A program made the translations under genes and the position numbers. A stretch of DNA of 30,806 nucleotides from Plantago elongata (lineage: Eukaryota > Streptophyta > Magnoliopsida > Lamiales > Plantaginaceae): NCBI GenBank assembly GCA_036897095.1, contig JAYMSP010001565.1, positions 1 through 30,806 of the forward strand, written 5' to 3'. Each line of letters starts with the position of its first letter. The first letter of the stretch is position 1. Below are positions 1-9,058 of this stretch, in pieces. The notes below the pieces were generated by a model that saw only the letters and a list, made by a program, of their open reading frames with translations, did not search any database and was not told where the DNA came from.

Positions 1-244
1 TTACGCTCTTCCTGTTTTAACTTTGATTTCCCAGGTTTAGAGCACGAAGTGAGATCGGGGTAGACAGACTGACTGACTTTACCTTGCTACTTATTCCGCT
101 GCTGATTCATTAGGCGTATGAAATAACTATTGACTTGTAAATTATATTTGGGATCTGTAATAATTATTATTTTGATATATCTATATTTGGGAGTTCGGCA
201 TAATCCTTGACGTCCGGACCTCGATCCGATACCGGGCCGCTACA
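1..244 (+). repeat. 5' LTR, 3' portion, of chromovirus-type gypsy element
   Basis: This is the last part of a long terminal repeat that begins outside the window. It ends in CTACA at 244, and a primer-binding site follows at 248-259, so the CA end is well placed. The rest is AT-rich U5-like sequence with no coding signal. It cannot be aligned by eye with the truncated 3' LTR at 5312, because the part of that LTR that should match is missing. Confidence 0.75.
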
Positions 245-247
245 GAG

Positions 248-259
248 TAGTATCAGAGC
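248..259 (+). promoter_or_regulatory. Primer-binding site, initiator-Met tRNA type
   Basis: TAGTATCAGAGC matches the usual plant retrotransposon site TGGTATCAGAGC with one G-to-A change. It lies three bases after the LTR CA end. The 3' end of initiator Met-tRNA would pair here to prime minus-strand DNA synthesis. Confidence 0.85.
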
Positions 260-381
260 CGGTTTGGACCAATAGGACTGTGACGCAATTCCAAATACTA
301 ACTCTTGTACTCTATTTTCAAAAATGGGGGAGAGACACATAAATATGCACTATTATTATATATATTTACTGACTTTGACAG

Positions 382-896
382 ATGGACGGGGATGGAAGCC
401 GAGACTTTGATAATGAAAATAACTTCGTGCAATCCTGGGTGGATGAAGCCCATGCCAGAAGGATGCTCAACCAGCAAGTAACGGAGCATTAGAGGCCGAA
501 AGAAGGGCCCGAGCTCGAAGTCGTGAGCACCTCCACACCGTGGAGCATAGGGTGAATTCCATCCGTAACGAAGTGGAGCATGTGCGGACCGAGTTGTCCC
601 ACATTGAGCATGCCCTGGATGATCCACCACCACCACCCCCAATGATAGCACCGCTTCCACATCCGGCTCCATCTGCGATTGTAGGAGGAGGAATACATGT
701 CGACGGACCGAGCAGTACGGCTGTCGGTGCCCGTGGTTATCGGATGATGGCCCGTAAGTCCTCGCACCCATACCACTATCCGCCCCATCGCCCCTTGGCG
801 CCGAGCGATGCATCTCCTGAAGAGGAAGAATCGTTTGAGGACCCAAGGCCGGAAGGATATCTCTCGGACGAGGACGAGTCGTCTTGCCGTCGTTAG
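382..896 (+). pseudogene. Pre-gag ORF of the gypsy element, unknown function
   Basis: An open frame starts at ATG 382 (MDGDGSRDFDNENNF...) and hits a stop at 490. A second frame, open from about 459 to the stop at 894, continues in the same style, so one indel near 480-490 probably split one protein of about 170 residues. The visible parts are an N-terminal acidic stretch, an Arg/Glu-rich helix that may be a coiled coil (EAERRARARSREHLH), a run of about seven prolines near 627-650, a His/Tyr-rich middle and an acidic C-terminus (SDEDESS). It sits between the primer site and gag, where most chromoviruses have only leader. I recognise no domain. It could be a captured gene piece or a leader ORF of this family. 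Confidence 0.45.
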
Positions 897-1026
897 AGGG
901 GAGATAAGGTTTGGAAGGCCCCGTGTGTACCGGTAGTCTTAGTCTTACTCTTGGACTATGTATTTAGAAATGTTGTTGCTAGTCTGTTAACTGCGAAGAA
1001 AACTGGCCAACTCGACCAGAAGCCGT

Positions 1027-1090
1027 GTAAGTTTTGTAATAAGGAAGATGTTTCAGGTATTAATCGAGATTTTAATTTACTTACTTACAG
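1027..1090 (+). other. Possible small intron just ahead of gag
   Basis: GTAAGT at 1027-1032 and TTACTTACAG ending at 1090 look like plant splice sites, and the acceptor lies four bases before the gag ATG at 1095. The 64-base length is at the low end for plant introns, so a donor further upstream is also possible. The only support is the sequence match. Confidence 0.25.
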
Positions 1091-1094
1091 TACG

Positions 1095-2060
1095 ATGGCT
1101 GACCCAAACCCCTTAGTTCAAGAAAGTAGTAACCCGCAGTCACCCCCTCGAGTCGAGTCACCGCCTGTGGAAGAGCCTCCTAGAGTCGAACCATCTTCTT
1201 TTCCTCAGATTCCGAAAATGGCAGCCTTTTGGAAACAAATGACGCTGCAACTAAAAGGATTCCAATCTACTAAAGGACAGTCATTGGTTTCAGAAGATGA
1301 CCGTCTAATGCAACGGTTCCTGAGTTATGAACCTCCCACTTTCTATGGAGATGCTGATGATGTTATGGCCGAACATTTTGTCAAAGGAATGGAGAAGTTT
1401 TTTGCAGTGCTACGCTATACCGATGAACAACGAGTTCGGTATGCGTTGTATAAGTTGACAGGAGCTGCCCAAGACTGGTGGGATTGGATCAGTTGAACTT
1501 GGGAAAAGAGAGGGAATTTACAGAGAAGTTTATACCCAAGGTTATCATGCAAGAATGGGAAAAGGCATTCTTGAGCCTGACGCAAGGAAATCGATCTGTA
1601 ACAGCGTACGAGGCAGAATTTCACGACTGCTAAAGTATGTGCCTTATGTGATGAATGACGAGGAAAGAAAAATCACGCTGTTTATCCATGGGTTGAAAAC
1701 TGAGATAGGCTGGATAATCTTAGGAAAATATTATCCACATTATGAAAGCTATGGTTATTGAGTCTGGCGCTAAGAGTCTGCGCTAGAGAGAAGGACAGGA
1801 AAGACCAAGACAATTGGAACAGCGGAACTTTGATAAGAACCGGAAACGGGCTTTCAATGGAAACTCCGTACAGCGGTCAGCAACCCGACCCCAGTTTGAG
1901 CCTACTCGTCAGAATCTGCCGCTGAGAGCCCCTGCCAAAATCACCTGCAATTTTTGCAGTTGACCAGAACATACGGAGGCACAATGCTGGCGAAAGAACG
2001 GACGTTGTTTAACGTGTGGAATAGATCAACACCGCCTTCCGGATTGTCCGTCTGCATCTT
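1095..2060 (+). pseudogene. gag: gag, degraded, chromovirus type
   Basis: This is the capsid/nucleocapsid gene of the gypsy element. ATG 1095 (MADPNPLVQ) is preferred over the in-frame ATG at 951, because the Pro/Glu-rich start typical of plant gag follows it. The capsid region is clear: FLSYEPPTFYGDADD, then LTGAAQDWWDW. A TGA stop ends the frame at 1496. The rest of the domain continues in other frames up to about 1760 (EWEKAFLSLTQGNRSV, then DEERKITLFIHGLK). Two CX2CX4HX4C zinc knuckles lie at about 1946-1987 and 2006-2047; the first carries an in-frame TGA. At least two frameshifts and several stops make it non-functional. Confidence 0.85.
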
Positions 2061-2129
2061 CGAGTGATTTTCGTCCCAGTGCTCCAACAACTTCTAAGCC
2101 AGCTAGCCGCCAAAATGTCCGACCTAGAG

Positions 2130-2520
2130 TTTTCATGATGACCGTGGAGCAAGGAAGTCCTTCTGCATATAATGCTATCGAAGGTACGATTTCCATTGCA
2201 TCTATTCCTGGTACAACCTTATTTGATAGTGGAGCAACACATTCTTTCATTGCTATCTGATATGCTAACAAGATAAATCTTACTCCTGCTAAACTGGCAT
2301 ATTACTTTGATATCGAATCTCCTTTTGGCAGTAGTGTAATATCAGATAGGGTCAACACTAAATACGCAGTTGAGTATCTGGGTAAAAGTTATCCAGCCGA
2401 TCTGATAGAAATAATATTAGATACGCATGATTTAATTTTGGGCATGGATTGGTTGTATGTACATTATACAATACTCGACTGTCGAATTCGGCAAATCTCC
2501 TTAGGAAAGCCAATCACCCT
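2130..2520 (+). pseudogene. Retropepsin-type protease domain
   Basis: The frame reads TLFDSGATHSFIA at about 2218-2256, the aspartic-protease active site in the DSG form usual for plant chromoviruses. Further on, DLILGMDWL (about 2430-2454) is the conserved end of the domain. A TGA at 2258-2260 interrupts it directly after the active-site loop, plausibly a CGA-to-TGA change. The domain runs straight into the RT frame that begins at 2438. Confidence 0.8.
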
Positions 2521-3583
2521 TGAAACTTCCACTTCTGCCCGAACTCGAGTGATATCTGCAGCTAAGACATGTATATGCTTGAAGCATGGGTGCCAAGCTT
2601 ACCTAGCTTGTTTGATTAACCTTGCACTGGACCAAACTAAAATAGAAAATGTTGAGGTTGTAAGAGAATTTCTTGATGTATTTCCTGAAGAGCTTAATAC
2701 TCTACCACCTCATCCTGAAGTAGAATTTGTCATAGAAACCCTCCCTGGAGCTGAACTAATATCCCGAACACCGTATCGAATGGCTCCAGAAGAACTTCAC
2801 GAACTTAAGATTCAGTTACAAGAGTTGCTGGAAAAGGGTTTCATTCGTCCAAGTAGCTCCCCTTGGGGTGCTCCGGTGTTATTTGTCAAGAAGAAAGACG
2901 GTACACTAAGGATGTATATAGATTATCGAAGGTTGAATAACCTAACCGTAAAAAATAAATACCCGTTACCCCACATAGATGAGCTATTTGATTTGTTGCA
3001 AGGATCCTTGGTATACTCGAAATTGGATCTAAGACAAGGATATTACCGACTGAGAGTCCGGGAGGAGGATATTCCTAAAATGGCTTTTAACACGCGATAT
3101 GGACATTTTGAGTTCGTGGTTATGCCATTTGGATTGACTAATGCACCTGCGTCTTTCATGGATCTCATGCATCGAGCATTCCGACCATTTCTCGATAAGT
3201 TCGTTGTCATTTTCATCGACGATATATTAGTCTTTTCAAAAAGTCGAGAAGAACATGCTACGCGCTTGAGATTTGTACTCCAGACATTGCAACAACGAAA
3301 GTTGTATGCTAAATTCAGCAAGTGCGAATTTTGGCTGTCGGAAGTTAAATTCTTAGGACACAAGATATCCCGAGAAGGTCTACAAGTTGATTTTGACAAA
3401 ATCGAAGCCGTATTAGAATGGAAACAACATGAAACTGTTACCGAAGTCAGAAGTTTTCTGGGATTAGCCGAATATTATCGGCAATTCATTCAAGACTTCT
3501 CGAAGATAGCAAAGCCTCTACATCTACTAACAACCAAAAATGCCAAATTCGAATGGACCGAGAAGTGCGAAATCAGTTTCTAG
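2438..3583 (+). pseudogene. Reverse transcriptase, Ty3/gypsy chromovirus (Tekay-like)
   Basis: This is the longest intact stretch of the element, 381 codons in one frame. It joins the end of the protease to a full RT domain. Landmarks in order: [59 protein letters not shown], the [15 protein letters not shown] segment, catalytic FIDD at about 3217-3228, and [11 protein letters not shown] in the connection to RNase H. The FIDD box is intact. The stop at 3581-3583 (TAG before ELKKRL) reads as a CAG-to-TAG change, and homology continues past it. Sequence style fits the Tekay/Del branch, but the branch is inferred from memory of motifs and not from a tree. Confidence 0.9.
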
Positions 3584-4010
3584 GAGTTAAAGAAAAGATT
3601 AACTTCAGCACCGATCTTGGCTTTACCTCAAGGCTTTGAGGATTTCATAGTCTATACAGATGCGTCAGGGGAAGGATATGGTTGTGTATTGACACAACGA
3701 GCTAAAGTTATTGCCTATGCTTCTCGTAGGTTGAAACCCCATGAACAAAATTACCCAACGCATGATTTGGAACATGGAGCTATTATCTTCTCGTAGCTTT
3801 TGAAATTGTTATAGGTCATAAGAGTTTAAAATATCTCTTTACTCAGAAGGAACTCAACATGCACCAACGGCGATAGATGGAGTTCTTAGAAGATTATGAC
3901 TGTACAATTACATACAAGTCAGGCAAAGCTAACTTGGTAGCAGATGCCCTAAGTCGGAAAAAGGACAGTATTCCAGCTGAACCTAAGTTAGGGATTCTAT
4001 AAGTGAAACC
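3584..4010 (+). pseudogene. RNase H domain, internally deleted
   Basis: It follows the RT in frame. [14 protein letters not shown] carries the first catalytic Asp and PTHDLEHGA the catalytic Glu. Just after, around 3795, a TAG and a deletion remove the WRHYLYG-type segment. Homology resumes with HKSLKYLFTQKELN and ends with ADALSRKKD, the usual end of chromoviral RNase H. A further TAG occurs in the QRR*MEF segment (about 3876). The enzyme is broken. Confidence 0.8.
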
Positions 4011-4149
4011 CAGACTCGGATACAGTGGTCTAGTTGTAATTACCGATCTCTACGAACAGATCAAAAATTGCCAACCTTTGGACCATGCATTTAGCAAGTT
4101 GAAAGCGGAAATGCAAAGCGAAAAATCTCTCTTGAAATTAGATGATAAT

Positions 4150-5230
4150 GGAGTATTACGATACAAAGAAAGATTATGAATTCCACGGGAATTGAGAAAT
4201 AGAATCCTCGATGAAGGTCATAAAACCATCTACAATATTAATCCCGGAGGAAACAAGATGTATGCTAACCTAAAGGAAAGATTCTGGTGGCATGGGATGA
4301 AACGAGATATTGCTGCATACGTGCAAAAATATCTAACTTGTCAGATGGTTAAAGCCAAGAATCAACGGGCAGCTAGACTGTTACAACCGTTACCAATTCC
4401 TTGTTGCAAAAGGGACCAGATAACTATGAATTTTGTCACGGGATTTCTGAAAATCCACGGATATGACAGTATTTGGGTAATCGTAGATAGATTGACAAAA
4501 TCTGTTCATTTCATTCCAGTCGGATCGCAATACAACGTAGAAAAGTTGGCTAAACTATATATATGGGAAATCGTTCGACTACATGGAATTCATGTCAGTA
4601 TAGTGACAGACCGAGATCCGAAATTTACATCCCGATTATGGCAACAATTACAGTCAGGTCTAGGTTCACAACTCAAATTTAGTACTACTGCTCACTCACA
4701 AACTGATGGACAATCGGATAAAATAATCCGATTCCTGGAAGATTTACTTAGATCATACAACTTAGATTTTCCTGGAACCTGGATCAGGCATTTACCATTG
4801 ATCGAGTTTACTTACAACAATAGCTATCAAGCTTCGATTCAAATGGCACCATATGAAGCACTTTACGGTCGAAAATGCCGATCACCTTTGGATTGGGATA
4901 TGGATGATTTGAGAAGTACCTCAACTCGAGAGGAGAATACCTTACATCCTGAAATAATCCAATAATCAATTGAGAAGGTACAGTTAATCCGTCAACGGAT
5001 TAAAGCGGCTCAGGACTGACAAAAGTCCTACGCTGATCGTCGACGGAAATACTTGGAATTTGAAGTAGGAGATCAAGTGTTCTTGAAGATTTCTCCGAGA
5101 AAGGGGATTAAACGAATTGGAAAAGGAGGAAAACTGGCGCCCCGGTATATTGGACCATTTGAGATAACTCGGAGAGTTGGACTAGTTGCCTATGTGTTAG
5201 CGCTCCCATTAAATCTTACCGGAAGAAGCT
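4150..5230 (+). pseudogene. Integrase with altered zinc and catalytic residues
   Basis: The core is open from 4192 to 4965 (257 codons). The HHCC zinc domain is damaged: the second His position reads NPGG instead of HPG, and the first Cys reads KYLTCQ instead of CLTCQ. In the D,D-35-E core the first Asp is Asn (MNFVTG, codon 4429-4431), the second Asp is present (TDRDPKFTS, about 4609), and the Glu position reads Asp (DGQSDK, codon 4717-4719). After a TAA at about 4963 the GPY/F region is recognisable (PRYIGPFEITRRVG, about 5140-5181), but the FHVS stretch and any chromodomain are absent. The protein could not catalyse integration as it stands. Confidence 0.88.
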
Positions 5231-5297
5231 GAAATATGAGAGAAATATTCGTAATTATTTACCGAAGATAGGTTGAATTTGGAGGACCAAATTCCTT

Positions 5298-5311
5298 AAA
5301 GTGGGGGAGAG
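5298..5311 (+). promoter_or_regulatory. Polypurine tract of the gypsy element
   Basis: AAAGTGGGGGAGAG directly precedes the TGTAAGGACC start of the 3' LTR. This is the position and composition expected of the RNase-H-resistant primer for plus-strand synthesis. Confidence 0.9.
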
Positions 5312-6195
5312 TGTAAGGACCTTGAATTTCAGCAAGTTCTATTAATAAAATTATTATTATTATTATTACTATTATTGCGAACTGACAACTGACCCCTGAA
5401 TCGACGCGTGCGAGTATCTCAACTTTTAACTGCGGATCAAATTCGGAAATTAATGGCCGGTTGTATCCGCCAGTTAATTACGAGTAGCGCCGGATTACTA
5501 TTTGATATTATATTAATAAAATAATAAAAATAAAAAATTTATAATTCATAAAATTATTTTTTATTCTAGTTTAGTTCGCGTCCAATATCATCCCGGATAT
5601 CGAATTCGTATTTCTCGGAATTTACTTACAAGCCATTTGGAGTCCTGAACGAACCAGGTTTATATAATTTCAAAGTACCAATTATACCCCTGAGCTTTCT
5701 TCTTCTTCTTCTCGCCTCTTCTTTGTTCATTTCAGTTCTCCGCCATTTTTCCTTAATTTCTTTCCCCGACTTCTCCATGAAGCCGCCGCCGACGGAAATA
5801 CCCAAACTGCCCTTCTTTCTTCGAGACGCCACCGACCAGCTGCCGCTGCAGGAAATGACCGATTTACCCTTCAAGACGCGTGGCCGAAAAGTGGACGTGT
5901 GGCGTGACACGTGCTGACGGACGGAGAGTATCACAGACGCGTGGTCTGCTGTTCTCCGCCTATAAATAGTCCGCCCCGCCTCCCATCCTGTCACACCCAA
6001 ACTTGGCCGGAAAAAAATTGAAGTCGTAGCTTCCCCTTGCCCTATCGCCTCTCGCCCTCTCTCTTGACCATTCTCACCCTCACTCTCGTCTTCAGTGCAC
6101 CTTCAGCAGTCGCACCGGATTAGTGTCGTGCACTCGACCAATTTCTCCGGTTAGTACCCCTTCTCTTTCGATTTTACTCGAATTGGGATGGGAAC
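5312..6195 (+). repeat. 3' LTR of the gypsy element, truncated
   Basis: It starts with TGTAAGGACC right after the polypurine tract. It holds a short (ATT)n run at about 5346-5377, an AT-rich U3, a G-box at 5908-5913, a TATA box at 5961-5969, and a CT-rich start of the transcribed region (about 5990-6110). The 244 bases visible at the end of the 5' LTR have no counterpart here. The LTR therefore breaks off near 6195, where Helitron helicase sequence begins. An open frame at 5723-5917 lies inside U3 and is not considered a gene. Confidence 0.8.
5961..5969 (+). promoter_or_regulatory. LTR promoter TATA box with upstream G-box
   Basis: TATAAATAG sits in a GC-rich setting with a perfect CACGTG G-box (5908-5913, in GACACGTGCT) about 48 bases upstream. 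A transcript would start near 5990-6000, before the CT-rich leader. In plants, G-boxes are bound by bZIP and bHLH factors. Activity of this copy is unknown. Confidence 0.65.
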
Positions 6196-6222
6196 TTTAA
6201 TTGTTGTTGTCGATTTCGTTGT

Positions 6223-7230
6223 GGTGGCACTAGAAAGACATTTTTGCGGAATACATTGTGTTCTGCATTACGTGGTAGACGTGATCTCCCAGTTGCATCG
6301 AGGGGTATATATGTATCTTCTCTACTTCTTCTTGGTGGCCGTACTACACACTCTAGGTTCAATATCCTTTGCAAGTCGAGTAAACTACTACATGCAGCAG
6401 GACCCCACCCAGTGGTTTTACAGGACTCTTAAAACTTAATAATTTGGGATGAGGTGCCAATGACTAACAAGTTTTATTTTGAGGCTCTTGATCGTAGTCT
6501 AACGGACGTAATGATAGGTCATCATGGTAGAGAATTGAACAAGCCATTTGGTGGGCGTGGTGATTTCAGACAAATACATCAAGTCATACCTAAGCGTAGT
6601 AGACAGGGCATAGTCCATTCATCCCTATGCTCATCAAAGCTCTAGAGTTTGTGTCGTGTATTGAAGCTCACGGAGAACATGCGTTTGCAGGCATTTTAAT
6701 AACATGATATATAAATTAACAAATTTTAGGTATAGTTCATGTAAGTGAAATTGATTATAATTATTTGTATTTATTAATCATCTCTATTGTATTTTATTCA
6801 ATTATAGTCTGGCCGCTCAAATGCTGAGAATGATAGTATAAGAGAGTTTGCGGATTGGTTGTTAAATGTTGAAGATGGAGAGGTCAGTGGCGATAATGGT
6901 GGTGATGTGGAATTCAAATTGGCTGATGATATCTTGATTCGCCCTCCTGGTGACCCATTCGTTGCAATAGTTGTAATAGTTGATAGCATATACCCTAGCA
7001 TATTAGACCAAGTTAGCGATGGTTGGTACTTCTAGGATAAAGATATTTTTGCTCCCACCAACAAGATAGTACAGGAAGTCAACGACTATATAATGTCCCT
7101 TTTATGTGGAGATTTAACTGAGTTCATGAATTTTGACATCATATGCCCTTACGAAGATGATATCGTCAATAGAGAAGATATTTTTTATGTCAAGTTCCTA
7201 AACACTATTAGGAATTCAGGTATCATGTAA
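6223..7230 (+). pseudogene. Helitron Pif1-like helicase, 5'-truncated
   Basis: This is the helicase half of a rolling-circle transposase. Motifs in order: Walker A GGTRKTF (6223-6243, with Arg for the second Gly of GGTGKTF), VASRGI and GGRTTHSRF (motif Ia region), Walker B LIIWDEVPM (about 6436-6462), GGRGDFRQI, and LTENMRL (about 6667-6687). After a probable intron of about 80 bases (acceptor TTCAATTATAG ending 6807) it continues with IREFADWLL, FAPTNKIVQEVNDY and FLNTIRNSGI (ends about 7228). In-frame stops are at about 6430, 6643 and 7033; the second replaces a conserved Trp and the third probably a Gln. The Rep nuclease half and the part before Walker A are absent. Confidence 0.88.
6728..6807 (+). 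other. Probable intron in the Helitron helicase
   Basis: Between the LTENMRL motif and IREFADWLL lies an AT-rich stretch beginning near GTATAG (about 6730) and ending TTCAATTATAG at 6807. Reading frame is lost inside it and regained after it. The exact donor is not certain. Confidence 0.45.
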
Positions 7231-7385
7231 TCCAACTTAAGGAGGGTTGTATAGTCGTTGTTATAAATTTACAATGCCCCTCTCCAATAGTACAATGTAT
7301 TCAAACTTTAAGTATTATTATATGACTTTTCAATCATTTGATGTGTTTTTTTCTAAACTTCATTCATATTAGAAGTCAAATATGT

Positions 7386-7412
7386 CGTGGCAACGCCACG
7401 GGTTAGTACTAG
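7386..7412 (+). mobile_element. Helitron 3' terminus: hairpin plus CTAG end
   Basis: CGTGGC-AAC-GCCACG (7386-7400) is a perfect 6-bp stem with a 3-base loop. GGTTAGTA follows, then CTAG at 7409-7412, then a T. A hairpin shortly before CTRR with a T after it is the defining 3' end of plant Helitrons. The orientation agrees with the helicase upstream. No 5' TC terminus was found in the window. Confidence 0.88.
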
Positions 7413-7676
7413 TTTATATACAAACTAGATAATATGTGTTAAAAACTAGGGAGTCTTTTCGGATTCTCCAAATGTAGGGGGACTTTTAAGAGACTTAATA
7501 ATTAAAAAAACCAATATCTAATTCTAAAAGTATGAGGTTAAAAATGAATTTAAGATAACAAATTTAAAAAGTACATGTGGGAGGAAATATATGTAGTTAA
7601 AATGAGTTTTATTATAGAAGTATAATTTCTATAAAGTAAAATGTAATGCTTTTAGTGATAAGGAAGAAGTAAAATG
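7413..7676. other. AT-rich stretch, no gene seen
   Basis: AT-rich sequence with many short A and T runs lies between the Helitron end and the next coding-like block. I see no LTR, terminal repeat or coding signal. An AAACTAG at 7422-7428 mirrors CTAGTTT at the Helitron end. Confidence 0.5.
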
Positions 7677-8037
7677 GGCCCTGCTTCAGGCCCTGCCGCT
7701 ATATTCCCGGGGTATCAACGTTGGTGGGATCTCATCGACTGTGAATGCGTGGTATGACATATTCCAATATATCCGGGGAGTGGCACTCTTGAGGATCCGA
7801 TCATTCTGGATCCGGCTGGGATACCTCTCACGGTGCCCAGTGGTTGCCATGCGAGAGCTGGAGGAGGTCGCTCGATTGGCGATCATTGAGCGAGTTCGGA
7901 GGCTAAGATAGAATGAGAGGGAGGCCTGAAGGAGAGGGCTTGCTCGGAGACAGGCTGTGGAGACTCCGACTAATAGTGTGGAAACCCAAAAGTCTAGCAC
8001 TAACGCCCCGACAGTCTCAAGGCGGGGTATGCCGCGT
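7677..8037 (+). pseudogene. Unrecognised coding-like remnant ending RGMPR
   Basis: GC content rises sharply here compared with the flanks. One frame reads a charged segment that could form a helix (RELEEVARLAIIERVRRLR) and, after two stops, ends with SRRGMPR at 8037. Another frame upstream reads GYQRWWDLID and LEDPIILDPAGIPL. The composition suggests a decayed gene read on the plus strand with at least one frameshift near 7820. I do not recognise the family. It could be the far end of the Tat element's additional region or a separate insertion. Confidence 0.35.
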
Positions 8038-8516
8038 TAGATATCTTGTAAATGATTTTGCCTAACTTTTGCATCTCCGGATGACTTCTTTCTGGCTGTG
8101 TAATTATAACTTTTAATACTTTTTCTTTAATTCGGATATGATTAAAGGTGTGGGTACTAGCCACCCATCCTTCAACTTTTTGTAGTTCGGATGGTATCAA
8201 CTTTTGCCTTCAGATGATCTATAGTATGTCTTGATTTAGGAGAATTCGTACGTTGTTAATTTGTATCTTGCAATACACCGGATATCATGCAATTGGACGT
8301 CACCTTCCTCTAACCAAAGTGACTCGGTGATGTTCGAACTTGTTAATCCGCAACCTTGATTCGTACCAAAAAAGTCTTGTGAAAAAGAAACAAATCTATC
8401 GTCTGATTAATTTGTTACATCTGAAGTAATCTATATCCGAGGGTATCGCTCTTGCAAGGGATACAAAATGTCATCAAATATTTTGATGTCCGAATATGTG
8501 TTTTCAACAATGGTCT
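8038..8516. other. Noncoding stretch upstream of antisense promoter
   Basis: No coding signal is seen. The sequence uses frequent CGGAT/TCCGA words, as does the Tat element to the right, so it is probably the noncoding flank of that element. I found no match to the element's right LTR, so this is not the missing second LTR. Confidence 0.4.
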
Positions 8517-8527
8517 TAACCGTTGGA
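8517..8527 (-). promoter_or_regulatory. MSA-type MYB site in antisense promoter
   Basis: The minus strand reads TCCAACGGTTA, an exact match to the mitosis-specific activator consensus (YCYAACGGYYA) recognised by three-repeat MYB factors in G2/M plant promoters. A half match, ACGGTTA, lies at 8541-8547 in inverted arrangement. The site is about 70 bases ahead of the TATA box at 8598. Confidence 0.4.
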
Positions 8528-8597
8528 TTATATGTAGTGGACGGTTAGATCATGGGCACGATCTCTGAAGCAGTTGGATTTCGAAAATTATCCCCTC

Positions 8598-8606
8598 TAT
8601 AAATAG
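8598..8606 (+). promoter_or_regulatory. TATA box of the antisense gene
   Basis: CTCTATAAATAGG is a strong plant TATA element on the plus strand. Transcription would start near 8630 and run opposite to the Tat gag-pol genes. A donor at 8734 and an acceptor at 9058 follow, just before the ATG. Confidence 0.6.
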
Positions 8607-8733
8607 GTGGACCGTCATTGTCACAACCATCATTATCTTAGAGAATGGATTTGTGCATTTCGAAGCATCCGAAACAAATTGCCAGTCACATCCGAATTTC
8701 AGTTGCTTTCGATCCAATTCCGTGTAAACACAA

Positions 8734-9058
8734 GTAAGTACCCGAATATTTCTCGTGTTGTAGATTTGTATGCTTTAAACTTCACTTGTTCCTGCGCAAT
8801 GTGGCCTGTTAATTGCTTATGTAAACGTTGATTCAGATCCCATAATTCGAGTCCAAGTGTCCGCGACTTTGGAACACGAGTAGTTTAATAGGTTAATGTG
8901 TAGAATACTAACAATGAGAACTAACTTACAAACTAATTGGGGCGTAGATATCCGAACCTAGGAACTGAAGATAAAACCGTTGAATTTTCTCCATATGTTT
9001 TGCTATCCTAGGATGTTTCTGTAGCCCAAACTCATAGATCCTTTCCTTCCTTCCTTAG
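8734..9058 (+). other. 5'UTR intron of the antisense gene
   Basis: The donor is CAA|GTAAGT at 8734. The acceptor is a pyrimidine tract (CTTTCCTTCCTTCCTTAG) ending at 9058. The ATG of the downstream frame is at 9060, one base into the next exon. Both sites are close to the plant consensus. The intron is 325 bases and AT-rich, with stops in all frames. Confidence 0.6.

Noticed and set aside
298-846. Long minus-strand open frame of 182 codons
   Set aside because: It overlaps the plus-strand pre-gag ORF and LTR leader, has a low-complexity valine/tryptophan run opposite the proline run, and shows no domain. It is a shadow.
7677-8037. The missing left LTR of the Tat element
   Set aside because: No similarity to 18104-18972 could be found by eye, including the TGTTTGAGG start and the TATCAACA end.
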